Assembly: GCA_015492915.1 (NCBI GenBank)
Contig: WGED01000566.1
Span: 1 to 12,462, forward strand
Length of the DNA stretch: 12,462 nt
From: Cyclobacteriaceae bacterium
Lineage (GTDB): Bacteria > Bacteroidota > Bacteroidia > Cytophagales > Cyclobacteriaceae
Direction of reading: 5' to 3'
Below, piece by piece: positions 1 to 6,572 of the stretch (the stretch's first letter is position 1; every line of letters begins with the position of its first letter). A model generated the notes under the pieces. That model did not search any database and had not been told where the DNA came from. It was given only the letters and a program-made list of their open reading frames with translations. A program made the position numbers and the translations under genes.

Positions 1-566
1 GATGCATTGAGCGAAGGCTCACCATGGCCCTGGAGAAAAGCGATCTTCGGCTTATCCGTGAGCGAAAGCTTCTTAATAGAGGTTGTAAGCGCGTATTCCA
101 TGCCGGTTCCCGGTTGTATCATCGGTATCACCTCCGTTTTTTCACCCATTTGCAATACAGCTCCGAGGTATGCCCTCATCTGTTTCACCTGGTCTTTTTC
201 CGTCACATTCACCATCACGGGGCTGATACCGCGATCCTGGGCTTTCTGCTCTTCCATCTCATTCTCATTGGGATTGATGAACTCATACACCACATTTCCA
301 TCCGACCTGTTCTCGTATTCTATGAGAAGGTCCTCGAAATCCTTCCTGACTTTTTGTAACTGCGGCGGCAGGTCTTTGGTAAAATAAGCCGTCACAGTCA
401 CCACATCATCCAGATTTTCGAGGATATCCCTGGTCGCCGGGCTGAGTGTATAGCGCTTGTCGGCCGTAAAGTCGAGCCTGACAAAGAGCTTTTCCGAAAT
501 GAGATTGATGACTATGAGTATGCCCGCAAAAATGAATAGTTGGGTTATTACTTTACTTTTCTTCAT
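1..566 (-). CDS. gldG: GldG, Gld ABC-system auxiliary membrane protein (N-terminal part; cut by window edge)
   Basis: The frame runs from an ATG at 566 to position 1 without a stop, giving 188 codons of a longer protein. Residues about 5-25 form one hydrophobic segment, probably a signal anchor. It is followed by KRYTLSPATRDIL (about 37-49), a hallmark of GldG-type auxiliary proteins. The remaining visible part (YFTKDLPPQL, DLLIEYENRS, a MIQPGTGMEYALTTSIKKL stretch, and FLQGHGEPSLNA at the cut) fits the soluble periplasmic region of the ABC_transp_aux family. In Flavobacterium, GldG works with the permease GldF and ATPase GldA in an ABC system needed for gliding; the substrate is not known. 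It is the third gene of a gldA-gldF-gldG series, 131 nt after gldF. The family assignment is firm. Whether this organism glides cannot be inferred, because these genes also occur in non-gliding members. Confidence 0.9.
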   Translation of the reverse strand, partial: MKKSKVITQLFIFAGILIVINLISEKLFVRLDFTADKRYTLSPATRDILENLDDVVTVTAYFTKDLPPQLQKVRKDFEDLLIEYENRSDGNVVYEFINPNENEMEEQKAQDRGISPVMVNVTEKDQVKQMRAYLGAVLQMGEKTEVIPMIQPGTGMEYALTTSIKKLSLTDKPKIAFLQGHGEPSLNA

Positions 567-660
567 TTCTTTTTGCTTTTTTCGACAGCTTTCCGATACA
601 TTATGAAACCACTTTCAATAGCGTATCATCGAGCTCCTGATCCCTTCCATGTATTTTTAT

Positions 661-689
661 TATAAAAAATAGCCTTTTTCTCATGGCCC
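661..689 (-). repeat. Degenerate copy of the CATGAAAAA hairpin, just after the gldF stop
   Basis: Read on the minus strand this stretch contains GGCCATGAGAAAAAGGC followed by TATTTTTTATA. It begins 8 nt after the gldF stop codon. It aligns with the 28-bp palindrome behind rnr (2565-2592): the shared order is GGCCATGA, an A-run, GGC, A, a T-run. The pairing here is imperfect: five A-T pairs, then G-T wobbles and mismatches. It could act as a weak transcription pause or attenuator between gldF and gldG, or be a decayed repeat copy. The match was found by eye and the sequence is simple, so confidence is modest. Confidence 0.4.
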
Positions 690-697
690 ATTTTTGT

Positions 698-1423
698 CTA
701 ATTATGCCAGTTGCGTTTCGACAGCATGGTTTCCGAAAGCACCAGCCCGGCGAGGATAAAGCTCGCAAAATATATCAGGTCGCGCGTATCAAACACCCCG
801 CGGCTTAGCGATTCGAAGTGCGTCCTGACACTCAGATAGTCCAGCACATTTCCGATCAAGCCGGTTGAACCTGATGCCATGATCTCAAACAGGATATGGA
901 AAAATATCCCGATCAGCAATGCCAGCAAAAAGGCTACGATCTGGTTGTTGGTAAGGCTGCTGGCAAAAATGCCGATGCTGATATACATGGCGCTCATGAG
1001 TATCAGGCCGAAATAACCTCCGATGATGGCGCCATGGTCCACATTACCCAATCTGGTCACCGTGATATAATACGGTATGGTACAAGCCAACGCCACAACA
1101 ACAAGCAACAGGCTGCCAAGAAACTTGCCCGACACGATCTGCCAGTCGGTTACGGCTTTGGTGCTCAGCAATTCTATGGTTCCCGAGCGTTTTTCCTCCG
1201 ACAAGGTTCTCATGGTGATGGCCGGAATGAAGAAAAACAGCGTCCAGTAGCTGATGCCGAAAAACACCTGCAGGTCTGCCTGGCCGATCACGAAAATATT
1301 ATTGGCCGAAAGCCATGTAAAAAAACCGCTCAGGCCGAGAAACATCACGATCATCACGTAGGCTGTGAGTGAATCAAAATATGATGTCAGTTCTCTCCTG
1401 GTCAATACCCAAATACTTCTCAT
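698..1423 (-). CDS. gldF: GldF, ABC-2 type permease of the Gld transporter
   Basis: This 241-residue integral membrane protein starts at an ATG, 19 nt after the gldA stop. The N-terminus MRSIWVLTRRELTSYFDS is typical of ABC-2 permeases of the GldF/NosY type. A first hydrophobic helix follows at about 21-40. The cytoplasmic coupling segment MRTLSEEKRSGTIELL (about 71-86) is the region expected to contact the ATPase. Further membrane segments lie near 58-70, 100-125, 135-157, 160-183 and 214-232, about six in all, as usual for the family. It should form the membrane channel driven by GldA, with GldG as partner. No damage is seen and the length is normal. Assignment to GldF rather than another ABC-2 permease rests on the flanking gldA and gldG genes. 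Confidence 0.9.
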   Translation of the reverse strand: MRSIWVLTRRELTSYFDSLTAYVMIVMFLGLSGFFTWLSANNIFVIGQADLQVFFGISYWTLFFFIPAITMRTLSEEKRSGTIELLSTKAVTDWQIVSGKFLGSLLLVVVALACTIPYYITVTRLGNVDHGAIIGGYFGLILMSAMYISIGIFASSLTNNQIVAFLLALLIGIFFHILFEIMASGSTGLIGNVLDYLSVRTHFESLSRGVFDTRDLIYFASFILAGLVLSETMLSKRNWHN

Positions 1424-1442
1424 CGTTTTATTTTTTACAATC

Positions 1443-2378
1443 CTAATTTGTCAATTCCCTGAATACATCTTCGAGCTTGGTTTCTATGCCGGTCAATTCG
1501 AGCAGATACCATTTGTTTTTAACACACAGATCGAAGATCTCCTTTTTCGAGGATGCCTCCGGTTTGTTTTGTATGAGGAAATAATTCTCTTTTTCCTCCA
1601 GTTCCTTCACTGTTTCCACGGAAGCTAGGCCCAGCAACGCTTTTTTGACAGCTTCCTTGTCCGCCCCGTTTGATGCCTCGATCTGCACCTTGAGCATCTC
1701 CCTGCCCTGTGCCTGTCCGCGGAGTGTCTCCGAGGTACCGTCAGCCACGATCTTGCCGCGGTTGATGATGAGAATGCGGTCACAGGTAGCCTCCACCTCA
1801 GACAGGATGTGCGAGCTGAGGATAACAGTCTTTTCCTTACCGAGTTCCTTGATAAGTTTCCTGATCTCGATGATCTGGTTGGGATCGAGGCCAGTGGTGG
1901 GCTCATCGAGAATAAGCACCTCGGGGTCATGGATCATGGCCTGCGCCAGCCCTACCCGTTGACGATATCCTTTCGACAGCTCACCGATGCGCTTGTGCTT
2001 TTCAAGACCAAGACCGCACACATCGACCATCTCATGAATTCTCTCACTGATCTTTTCTTTTTCCACGCCCTGTATTTCGGCACAGAACCTCAGGTAGTCG
2101 ATAACAGCCATCTCCGTGTATAAGGGGTTATTTTCGGGCAGATAGCCGATCCTCTTCTTGATCTCCTCCGGGTTCTTGTCCACATCGAGCCCTTCCAGAA
2201 ATATCTTGCCCTCGGTCGGGGCCATGTAACAGGTGATCATCTTCATCGTAGTGCTTTTCCCGGCGCCATTCGGTCCGAGAAAACCCACCACCTCACCAGT
2301 CCTGACCTCAAACGATATATTGTCTACCGCTTTCTGATCACCATACTTTTTCGTAAGATTCTCAACAACTATTGCCAT
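1443..2378 (-). CDS. gldA: GldA, ATP-binding subunit of the Gld ABC transporter
   Basis: A 311-residue ABC ATPase with all motifs in place: Walker A GPNGAGKS (35-42), a Q-loop position occupied by E in YLPENNPLY (79-87), signature LSKGYRQR (134-141), Walker B VLILDEP (154-160), D-loop GLDP (163-166) and H-loop histidine 190. LSKGY in place of LSGGQ is normal for this subfamily. Residues after about 220 form a C-terminal domain of the kind found in ABC-2 drug/export ATPases (DUF4162-like). It supplies energy to GldF at the inner face of the membrane. The start is an ATG preceded by AGAGGAAG, a Shine-Dalgarno-like stretch that is uncommon in this phylum. It is the first gene of the operon and has its own promoter (2409-2437). 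Confidence 0.93.
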   Translation of the reverse strand: MAIVVENLTKKYGDQKAVDNISFEVRTGEVVGFLGPNGAGKSTTMKMITCYMAPTEGKIFLEGLDVDKNPEEIKKRIGYLPENNPLYTEMAVIDYLRFCAEIQGVEKEKISERIHEMVDVCGLGLEKHKRIGELSKGYRQRVGLAQAMIHDPEVLILDEPTTGLDPNQIIEIRKLIKELGKEKTVILSSHILSEVEATCDRILIINRGKIVADGTSETLRGQAQGREMLKVQIEASNGADKEAVKKALLGLASVETVKELEEKENYFLIQNKPEASSKKEIFDLCVKNKWYLLELTGIETKLEDVFRELTN

Positions 2379-2408
2379 AATCTTCCTCTTTAAAAAAATT
2401 GACCCGCA

Positions 2409-2437
2409 ATTTTAATAACAGTCCGTAAAAATGTCAA
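2409..2437 (-). promoter_or_regulatory. Promoter of the gldA-gldF-gldG operon
   Basis: On the minus strand TTGACA (2437-2432) is followed by 17 nt and TAAAAT (2414-2409), one mismatch from a sigma-70 -10 box. The same bases also fit the Bacteroidota type: TTG, 20 nt, then TAAAATTG, one mismatch from TAnnTTTG at the spacing known for that phylum. Transcription would start near 2402, leaving about 24 nt of leader before the gldA ATG at 2378. AGAGGAAG lies within that leader. Confidence 0.65.
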
Positions 2438-2479
2438 TATTTTCAAAACCCTCCAAAGGGTTGGTACGGTTGTAGTTAT

Positions 2480-2514
2480 AAAAAAATTCATGAAAAACAG
2501 GCGATTTTTCATGA
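2480..2514 (-). terminator. Probable intrinsic terminator of rnr (and of the upstream minus-strand genes)
   Basis: Read on the minus strand, a 10-bp perfect stem with arms TCATGAAAAA and TTTTTCATGA (2514-2505 and 2497-2488) encloses a 7-nt loop. It is followed by one A and then seven T (2486-2480). A stem plus T-tract downstream of rnr and upstream of the gldA promoter is where a terminator is expected. The stem is AT-rich, which makes it weaker than a textbook terminator. The arms are shared with the palindrome at 2565-2592. Confidence 0.6.
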
Positions 2515-2526
2515 TGTAGATATAGG

Positions 2527-2550
2527 CGGTCAAAGCGGACCCTTCGACCG
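2527..2550 (-). other. RNA hairpin in the rnr 3' untranslated region
   Basis: On the minus strand the arms CGGTCGAAG and CTTTGACCG form a 9-bp stem around a 6-nt loop. One of the pairs is a G-U wobble. On the opposite strand the same position would be a C-A mismatch, so the structure favours RNA from the minus strand, in line with it lying in the rnr 3' region. It sits between the palindrome at 2565-2592 and the terminator-like hairpin at 2480-2514. Confidence 0.45.
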
Positions 2551-2564
2551 GCACCCCCCTGAGG

Positions 2565-2592
2565 CCATGAAAAAATGGCCATTTTTTCATGG
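2565..2592. repeat. Perfect 28-bp palindrome directly behind rnr
   Basis: The 28 bases read identically on both strands, with no unpaired loop in the DNA. Each half is CCATGAAAAAATGG followed by its complement, and the centre is GGCC. The palindrome begins 5 nt after the rnr stop codon. It shares the CATGAAAAA / TTTTTCATG arms with the hairpin at 2488-2514. It has no T-tract of its own, so it is probably not an independent terminator. It may protect the mRNA 3' end, bind a dimeric protein, or be a dispersed palindromic repeat. Confidence 0.75.
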
Positions 2593-2597
2593 AATCA

Positions 2598-4730
2598 CTA
2601 CGACACTTTTTCGATCATTTCCAGATCGATCGTCCTGCGGTTGATGTCGGTCTTCACAACCCGTACCATCAGATGATCACCCAGCGTGATAGTCATACCG
2701 CGGTTCTGGCCTATCACCCTGTATTGATCGGGTTCGTAAATGTAAAAATCATCATTAAGGTCAGAAAGTCTTACCATGCCCTCACACTTCGTTTCAATTA
2801 TCTCCACAAAGACCCCCCATTCGGTTACACCCGACACGATGCCTTCAAATTCTTCCCCGACCATGGACTCCATAAATTCCACCTGTTTGTATTTGATCGA
2901 GGCTCTTTCGGCATCAGCAGCACGCTTTTCCATCTCCGACGAATGCTGACATTTCTTTTCATATCTGTCGCGTTCAGGCGACTCGCCACCATTGAGATAA
3001 TGAAACAATAACCGGTGCACCATCATGTCGGGATAGCGCCGGATGGGCGATGTGAAGTGCGTGTAATGAGGAAATGCCAATCCGAAATGGCCTTTTTCTT
3101 CGGTGGTGTATTTGGCCTTTGCCATGGTTCTGATGGCCAGCGTCTGCAATACGTTCTGCTCGGGCTTGCCTTCAATGTCTTCGATGAGGTTGTTGAGCGA
3201 TCGTGAAATGGCATCCTCTTCAACTTTGAGTTCATGGCCGAATTTTTTGGCAAAAACAGAAAAAGCATTCAGCTTTTCCGGATCGGGATAATCGTGGGTG
3301 CGATACACAAATGTGTTCTTTATTTTCCCCTTTCTCATGCCGTACACATACTCCGCCACACGCTTGTTGGCCAGAAGCATGAATTCTTCCACGAGTTTAT
3401 GAGCATCCTTTCTTTCTTTGGGCCTTACGGCCAAAGGCTTCCCTTTTTCATCCAATTCAAATCTTACTTCAACAGTTTCAAAATTGATCGCTCCGCGCAT
3501 AAACCGCTCGGCGCGCAGCTTCAAAGCAAGCTCATTCAGCGTGGTCAGTTCTGCAAAAAAGTCTCCTTTCAGGGTTTCGATTCTTTCCTGTGCCTCTTCA
3601 TAAGTAAACCGCCTGTCGGAATGGATCACTGTCTTGCCGAACCACTCTTTTCTGATGCGCGCATTACTGTCGAGTTCAAATACACCCGAAAAAGTCAGCT
3701 TATCCTCATGCGGGCGCAACGAGCAAAGTTCATTCGATATCTTCTCCGGAAGCATGGGAATTGTGCGGTCTACGAGATACACCGAAGTGGCGCGCTCATT
3801 AGCTTCATCTTCAAGAAGCGTCTTGGGTCGCACATAATGCGTTACATCGGCAATGTGAACACCCACTTCATAATTGCCGTTTTTGAGCCTCTTTATTGAT
3901 AATGCATCGTCAAAATCTTTTGCATCTTCCGGGTCGATTGTAAAAGTGGTGACCATTCTGAAATCCCTCCTCGAGGCAACTTCTTCTTTAGTTACGCCAT
4001 CCTTCAGCTTTTGAGCCTGCGCCAGCACTTCATCGGGAAATTTGAACGGCAGTTCGAATTCCGCCATGATGGAATGGATCTCAGCCTCATTCTCGCCCGA
4101 CTTGCCGAGTATCCTGACCACCCTCCCTTCAGGACTTTTGTCCGGTGTAGGCCACCTCGTGATTTCAACAATCACCTTATCATCATGCTGCGCTTTGTTC
4201 AGCGCTGACAGCGGTACAAAAATATCGTAGTGCATTTTCTTGAAATCTGGCACCACAAACGCGTGCTTCTTGCTCTTTTCCACCCTGCCGACAAATTCCT
4301 TCCGGTAGCGATCGACAATCTCTAACACCTTACCTTCAAGCCTTCCTCCGCCTGATCTCGGTTTAAACACCTGCACTTTAACGGTATCGTCATCCAGGGC
4401 GCCCCCCAGATTTTCCGATTTTATCTTTACATCCACGTCCATGCTGTCGGAAACGATATAGGCAAACCGTGGATTCACAAAATCCACCTTACCGGTGATG
4501 ATCTTGCCAACGAGATCACCTGTGCCTTTCGGTCTGGTCCTTTCCTTTGCCATGTCAGCCAGGATCGATTTGACGGCCAGTTTTGTACGACGATCCCTGA
4601 TGCCAAGCTTTTTGATTACCTGTTTAAATGATACTTTACGGTGATCGAAATCTTTTAACAATTCTTTTATGAGGGTGATCATCTCATCTTTTTCGATGTT
4701 TGCACCCCTTCTGTTTCTTTTCTTAGTCAT
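2598..4730 (-). CDS. rnr: RNase R, 3'-5' exoribonuclease
   Basis: A 710-residue RNB-family exoribonuclease that degrades structured RNA from the 3' end. An N-terminal helix-turn-helix-like region (about 15-65) is followed by two cold-shock/OB domains (about 73-137 and 145-207; GRVEKSKKHAFVVPD marks the second). The RNB catalytic domain spans about 256-580. Its four metal-binding aspartates are in TIDPEDAKDFDDA (D266, D272, D274, D275), followed by HIADVTHYV and FTSPIRRYPDMMVHRLL. A C-terminal S1 domain lies at about 625-707 (EGIVSGVTEWGVFVE). The full domain order separates it from the shorter RNase II. The length is normal for this phylum. The ATG at 4730 overlaps the 3' end of the upstream ABC gene by 8 nt, so translation is probably coupled; a TTG at 4739 would add three residues. 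It ends with tandem in-frame stops, TAG then TGA. Confidence 0.95.
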   Translation of the reverse strand: MTKKRNRRGANIEKDEMITLIKELLKDFDHRKVSFKQVIKKLGIRDRRTKLAVKSILADMAKERTRPKGTGDLVGKIITGKVDFVNPRFAYIVSDSMDVDVKIKSENLGGALDDDTVKVQVFKPRSGGGRLEGKVLEIVDRYRKEFVGRVEKSKKHAFVVPDFKKMHYDIFVPLSALNKAQHDDKVIVEITRWPTPDKSPEGRVVRILGKSGENEAEIHSIMAEFELPFKFPDEVLAQAQKLKDGVTKEEVASRRDFRMVTTFTIDPEDAKDFDDALSIKRLKNGNYEVGVHIADVTHYVRPKTLLEDEANERATSVYLVDRTIPMLPEKISNELCSLRPHEDKLTFSGVFELDSNARIRKEWFGKTVIHSDRRFTYEEAQERIETLKGDFFAELTTLNELALKLRAERFMRGAINFETVEVRFELDEKGKPLAVRPKERKDAHKLVEEFMLLANKRVAEYVYGMRKGKIKNTFVYRTHDYPDPEKLNAFSVFAKKFGHELKVEEDAISRSLNNLIEDIEGKPEQNVLQTLAIRTMAKAKYTTEEKGHFGLAFPHYTHFTSPIRRYPDMMVHRLLFHYLNGGESPERDRYEKKCQHSSEMEKRAADAERASIKYKQVEFMESMVGEEFEGIVSGVTEWGVFVEIIETKCEGMVRLSDLNDDFYIYEPDQYRVIGQNRGMTITLGDHLMVRVVKTDINRRTIDLEMIEKVS

Positions 4731-6558
4731 TTTCTTCAAATAATGTTTTTTTCGCGTAAGCGAGTCTTCTTCTTAATTGTGCTTTGCGGATGTCCTCGAT
4801 ATCCCCTTTGGGAATAGCGTTGAGCAGGTTCCGCGTATATTCTTCCTTAGGCCTGTCGAATAGTTGCTCGGGATAGCCCATCTCTACCAGCCGGCCCCTG
4901 TTCATTACAAATATCCTGTCAGCCATAAATTTGACAACCGACAAGTCATGAGAAATGAACAAATATGTAAAGTTAAATTCCTTCTTGAGGTCGTTGAGCA
5001 GGTTCAATACCTGAGCCTGAACCGATACATCCAGGGCCGACACGGATTCATCGCATATAATAAATTTCGGGTTGGTTGCCAGCGCCCTGGCAATGCTGAC
5101 TCGTTGCCGTTGCCCGCCTGAAAATTCGTGCGGGAAGCGGTGGTAATACCCCGGATCGAGACCGACTCTTTCCAATAGTTCATATACGCGCTGCTTACGG
5201 GCTTCTTTGTCTGCAATAATTCTATGGATTTTTAGCGGTTCGGCGATGGCTTCTCCAATTGTCTTCCTGGGATTGAGCGAAGAATACGGGTCCTGAAAGA
5301 TAATCTGCATCTTTTCCCTGAGCTTTCGCAATTGTCTGCCCTTCATGCTGTGGATGGCTTTTCCCTCAAAATAGATCTCTCCCGACGCGGCCTCGATCAG
5401 TTTTATAATGGTGCGACCGAGCGTGGTCTTGCCACATCCCGATTCTCCCACTAAACCAACCGTTTCACCTGGATAAATTTCGAAACTCACATTGTCAACC
5501 GCTTTAAACTCTTTCTTTGCCTTTCCGAATAATCCCTTTTTCACAGGAAAGGTTGTTGTAATGTTTTTTACTTTCAGCAGCGGTCCTCCGTACAACACAT
5601 CGACCCTTTTTTGGATTGTCTCCCTTTGCATCTCGGCATTCAGAAGTAAAGCCTGACCAATCGAGTTGTATTTCTTTCCGTCCCCGTTTCCGAGAAAATC
5701 ACTCACCGTAGGCAGTCTTCGCAATTTAATATCGAGCCTGGGCCTGCAGGCCAGCAGGCCTTGTGTGTACGGGTGAATGGGATGATTGAATATCTGAAAT
5801 ACATTGCCTGACTCCACGATCTTTCCTTCATACATCACATAAATCCTGTCGGCCACCTCTGCAATCACACTGAAATCATGACTGATGAAAATGATGGAAG
5901 TATCATGATTTTCACGCAATTTTTCCATCACACGCAGGATGTTGGCCTGCACGGTCACATCGAGTGCCGTAGTAGGCTCGTCAGCAATCAGGATCGAAGG
6001 ATTGCACGCCATTGCCATGGCGATCATCACACGTTGTTTCTGCCCGCCCGATATCTGATGCGGATAAGTATCAAATATCTTTTCCGGACGGGGCAGTTGC
6101 ACTTCTTCAAACAGGGCAACGGCTCTTTTATGCGCTTCTTCCCTGGTAAGATGCAGGTGTGCCCTCATCACCTCGGCGACCTGGTCGCCACAGGTATACA
6201 CCGGATTGAGCGAACTCATCGGCTCCTGGAAAATCATGCCGATCTCATTGCCGCGGACAGCACCGAGTGCTTTAGGGCCGAGCTTTAAGATATCGATCAG
6301 CCCATGACTTTTTGACTTAAACAATATCTCTCCCGAAGTGATACGTGCCGGAGGGCTTTTGAGGAGGTTCATCACAGAAAGCGCTGTTACAGACTTACCG
6401 GAGCCTGACTCACCCACGATGCCGATAGTCTCACCTTTGTGGAGCGTGATGTCCACGCCATCCACGGCACGGGTTTCCCGTTCCCGGTTGTTAAAGCTCA
6501 CCCCCAGGTCACGGATTTCCAACAATGCGGTAGGGCTCGATAATTTCAGGCTTTCCAA
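4723..6558 (-). CDS. Fused two-domain ABC ATPase of the oligopeptide/dipeptide (OppD-OppF) type
   Basis: A 611-residue cytoplasmic protein with two complete ABC ATPase domains. Domain 1 has Walker A GESGSGKS (49-56), signature ISGGQKQR (169-176), Walker B ILIADEP (189-195) and H227. Domain 2 has GESGCGKT (371-378), FSGGQRQR (479-486), FIICDE (499-504) and H537. Between them, HPYTQGLLACRPRL (262-275) is the oligopeptide-transporter C-terminal motif. Such fusions equal OppD plus OppF and energise uptake of peptides, glutathione or nickel-like substrates; the substrate cannot be told here. No permease or binding-protein gene lies in the window, so partners must be elsewhere. The start is apparently TTG at 6558, 14 nt after the exonuclease stop. 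A TGA lies in frame upstream with no ATG between, and the conserved part begins at about residue 12. Confidence 0.92.
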   Translation of the reverse strand: MESLKLSSPTALLEIRDLGVSFNNRERETRAVDGVDITLHKGETIGIVGESGSGKSVTALSVMNLLKSPPARITSGEILFKSKSHGLIDILKLGPKALGAVRGNEIGMIFQEPMSSLNPVYTCGDQVAEVMRAHLHLTREEAHKRAVALFEEVQLPRPEKIFDTYPHQISGGQKQRVMIAMAMACNPSILIADEPTTALDVTVQANILRVMEKLRENHDTSIIFISHDFSVIAEVADRIYVMYEGKIVESGNVFQIFNHPIHPYTQGLLACRPRLDIKLRRLPTVSDFLGNGDGKKYNSIGQALLLNAEMQRETIQKRVDVLYGGPLLKVKNITTTFPVKKGLFGKAKKEFKAVDNVSFEIYPGETVGLVGESGCGKTTLGRTIIKLIEAASGEIYFEGKAIHSMKGRQLRKLREKMQIIFQDPYSSLNPRKTIGEAIAEPLKIHRIIADKEARKQRVYELLERVGLDPGYYHRFPHEFSGGQRQRVSIARALATNPKFIICDESVSALDVSVQAQVLNLLNDLKKEFNFTYLFISHDLSVVKFMADRIFVMNRGRLVEMGYPEQLFDRPKEEYTRNLLNAIPKGDIEDIRKAQLRRRLAYAKKTLFEEND

Positions 6559-6572
6559 ATCAATCTTCCGCT

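Noticed and set aside
896..1372. A 158-codon plus-strand open frame opposite gldF.
   Set aside because: Antisense to a well-supported membrane protein. The His/Gln-rich translation is what the reverse complement of hydrophobic codons yields.
2390..2590. A 66-codon minus-strand open frame between rnr and gldA (begins MKKWPFFHGL).
   Set aside because: It is made largely of the palindrome, hairpins, terminator-like T-run and the gldA promoter. The repeated FF/MK patterns come from translating the inverted repeats, and it has no recognisable protein features.
3234..3899. A 221-codon plus-strand open frame opposite rnr.
   Set aside because: It lies wholly antisense to the catalytic region of a clearly real RNase R gene, shows no domain, and no promoter or start signal is evident.
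4731..4739. TTG at 4739 as the rnr start.
   Set aside because: An in-frame ATG lies only three codons downstream (4730) and gives an 8-nt overlap with the preceding gene. The TTG adds only M-K-K and is the less likely choice, though not excluded.
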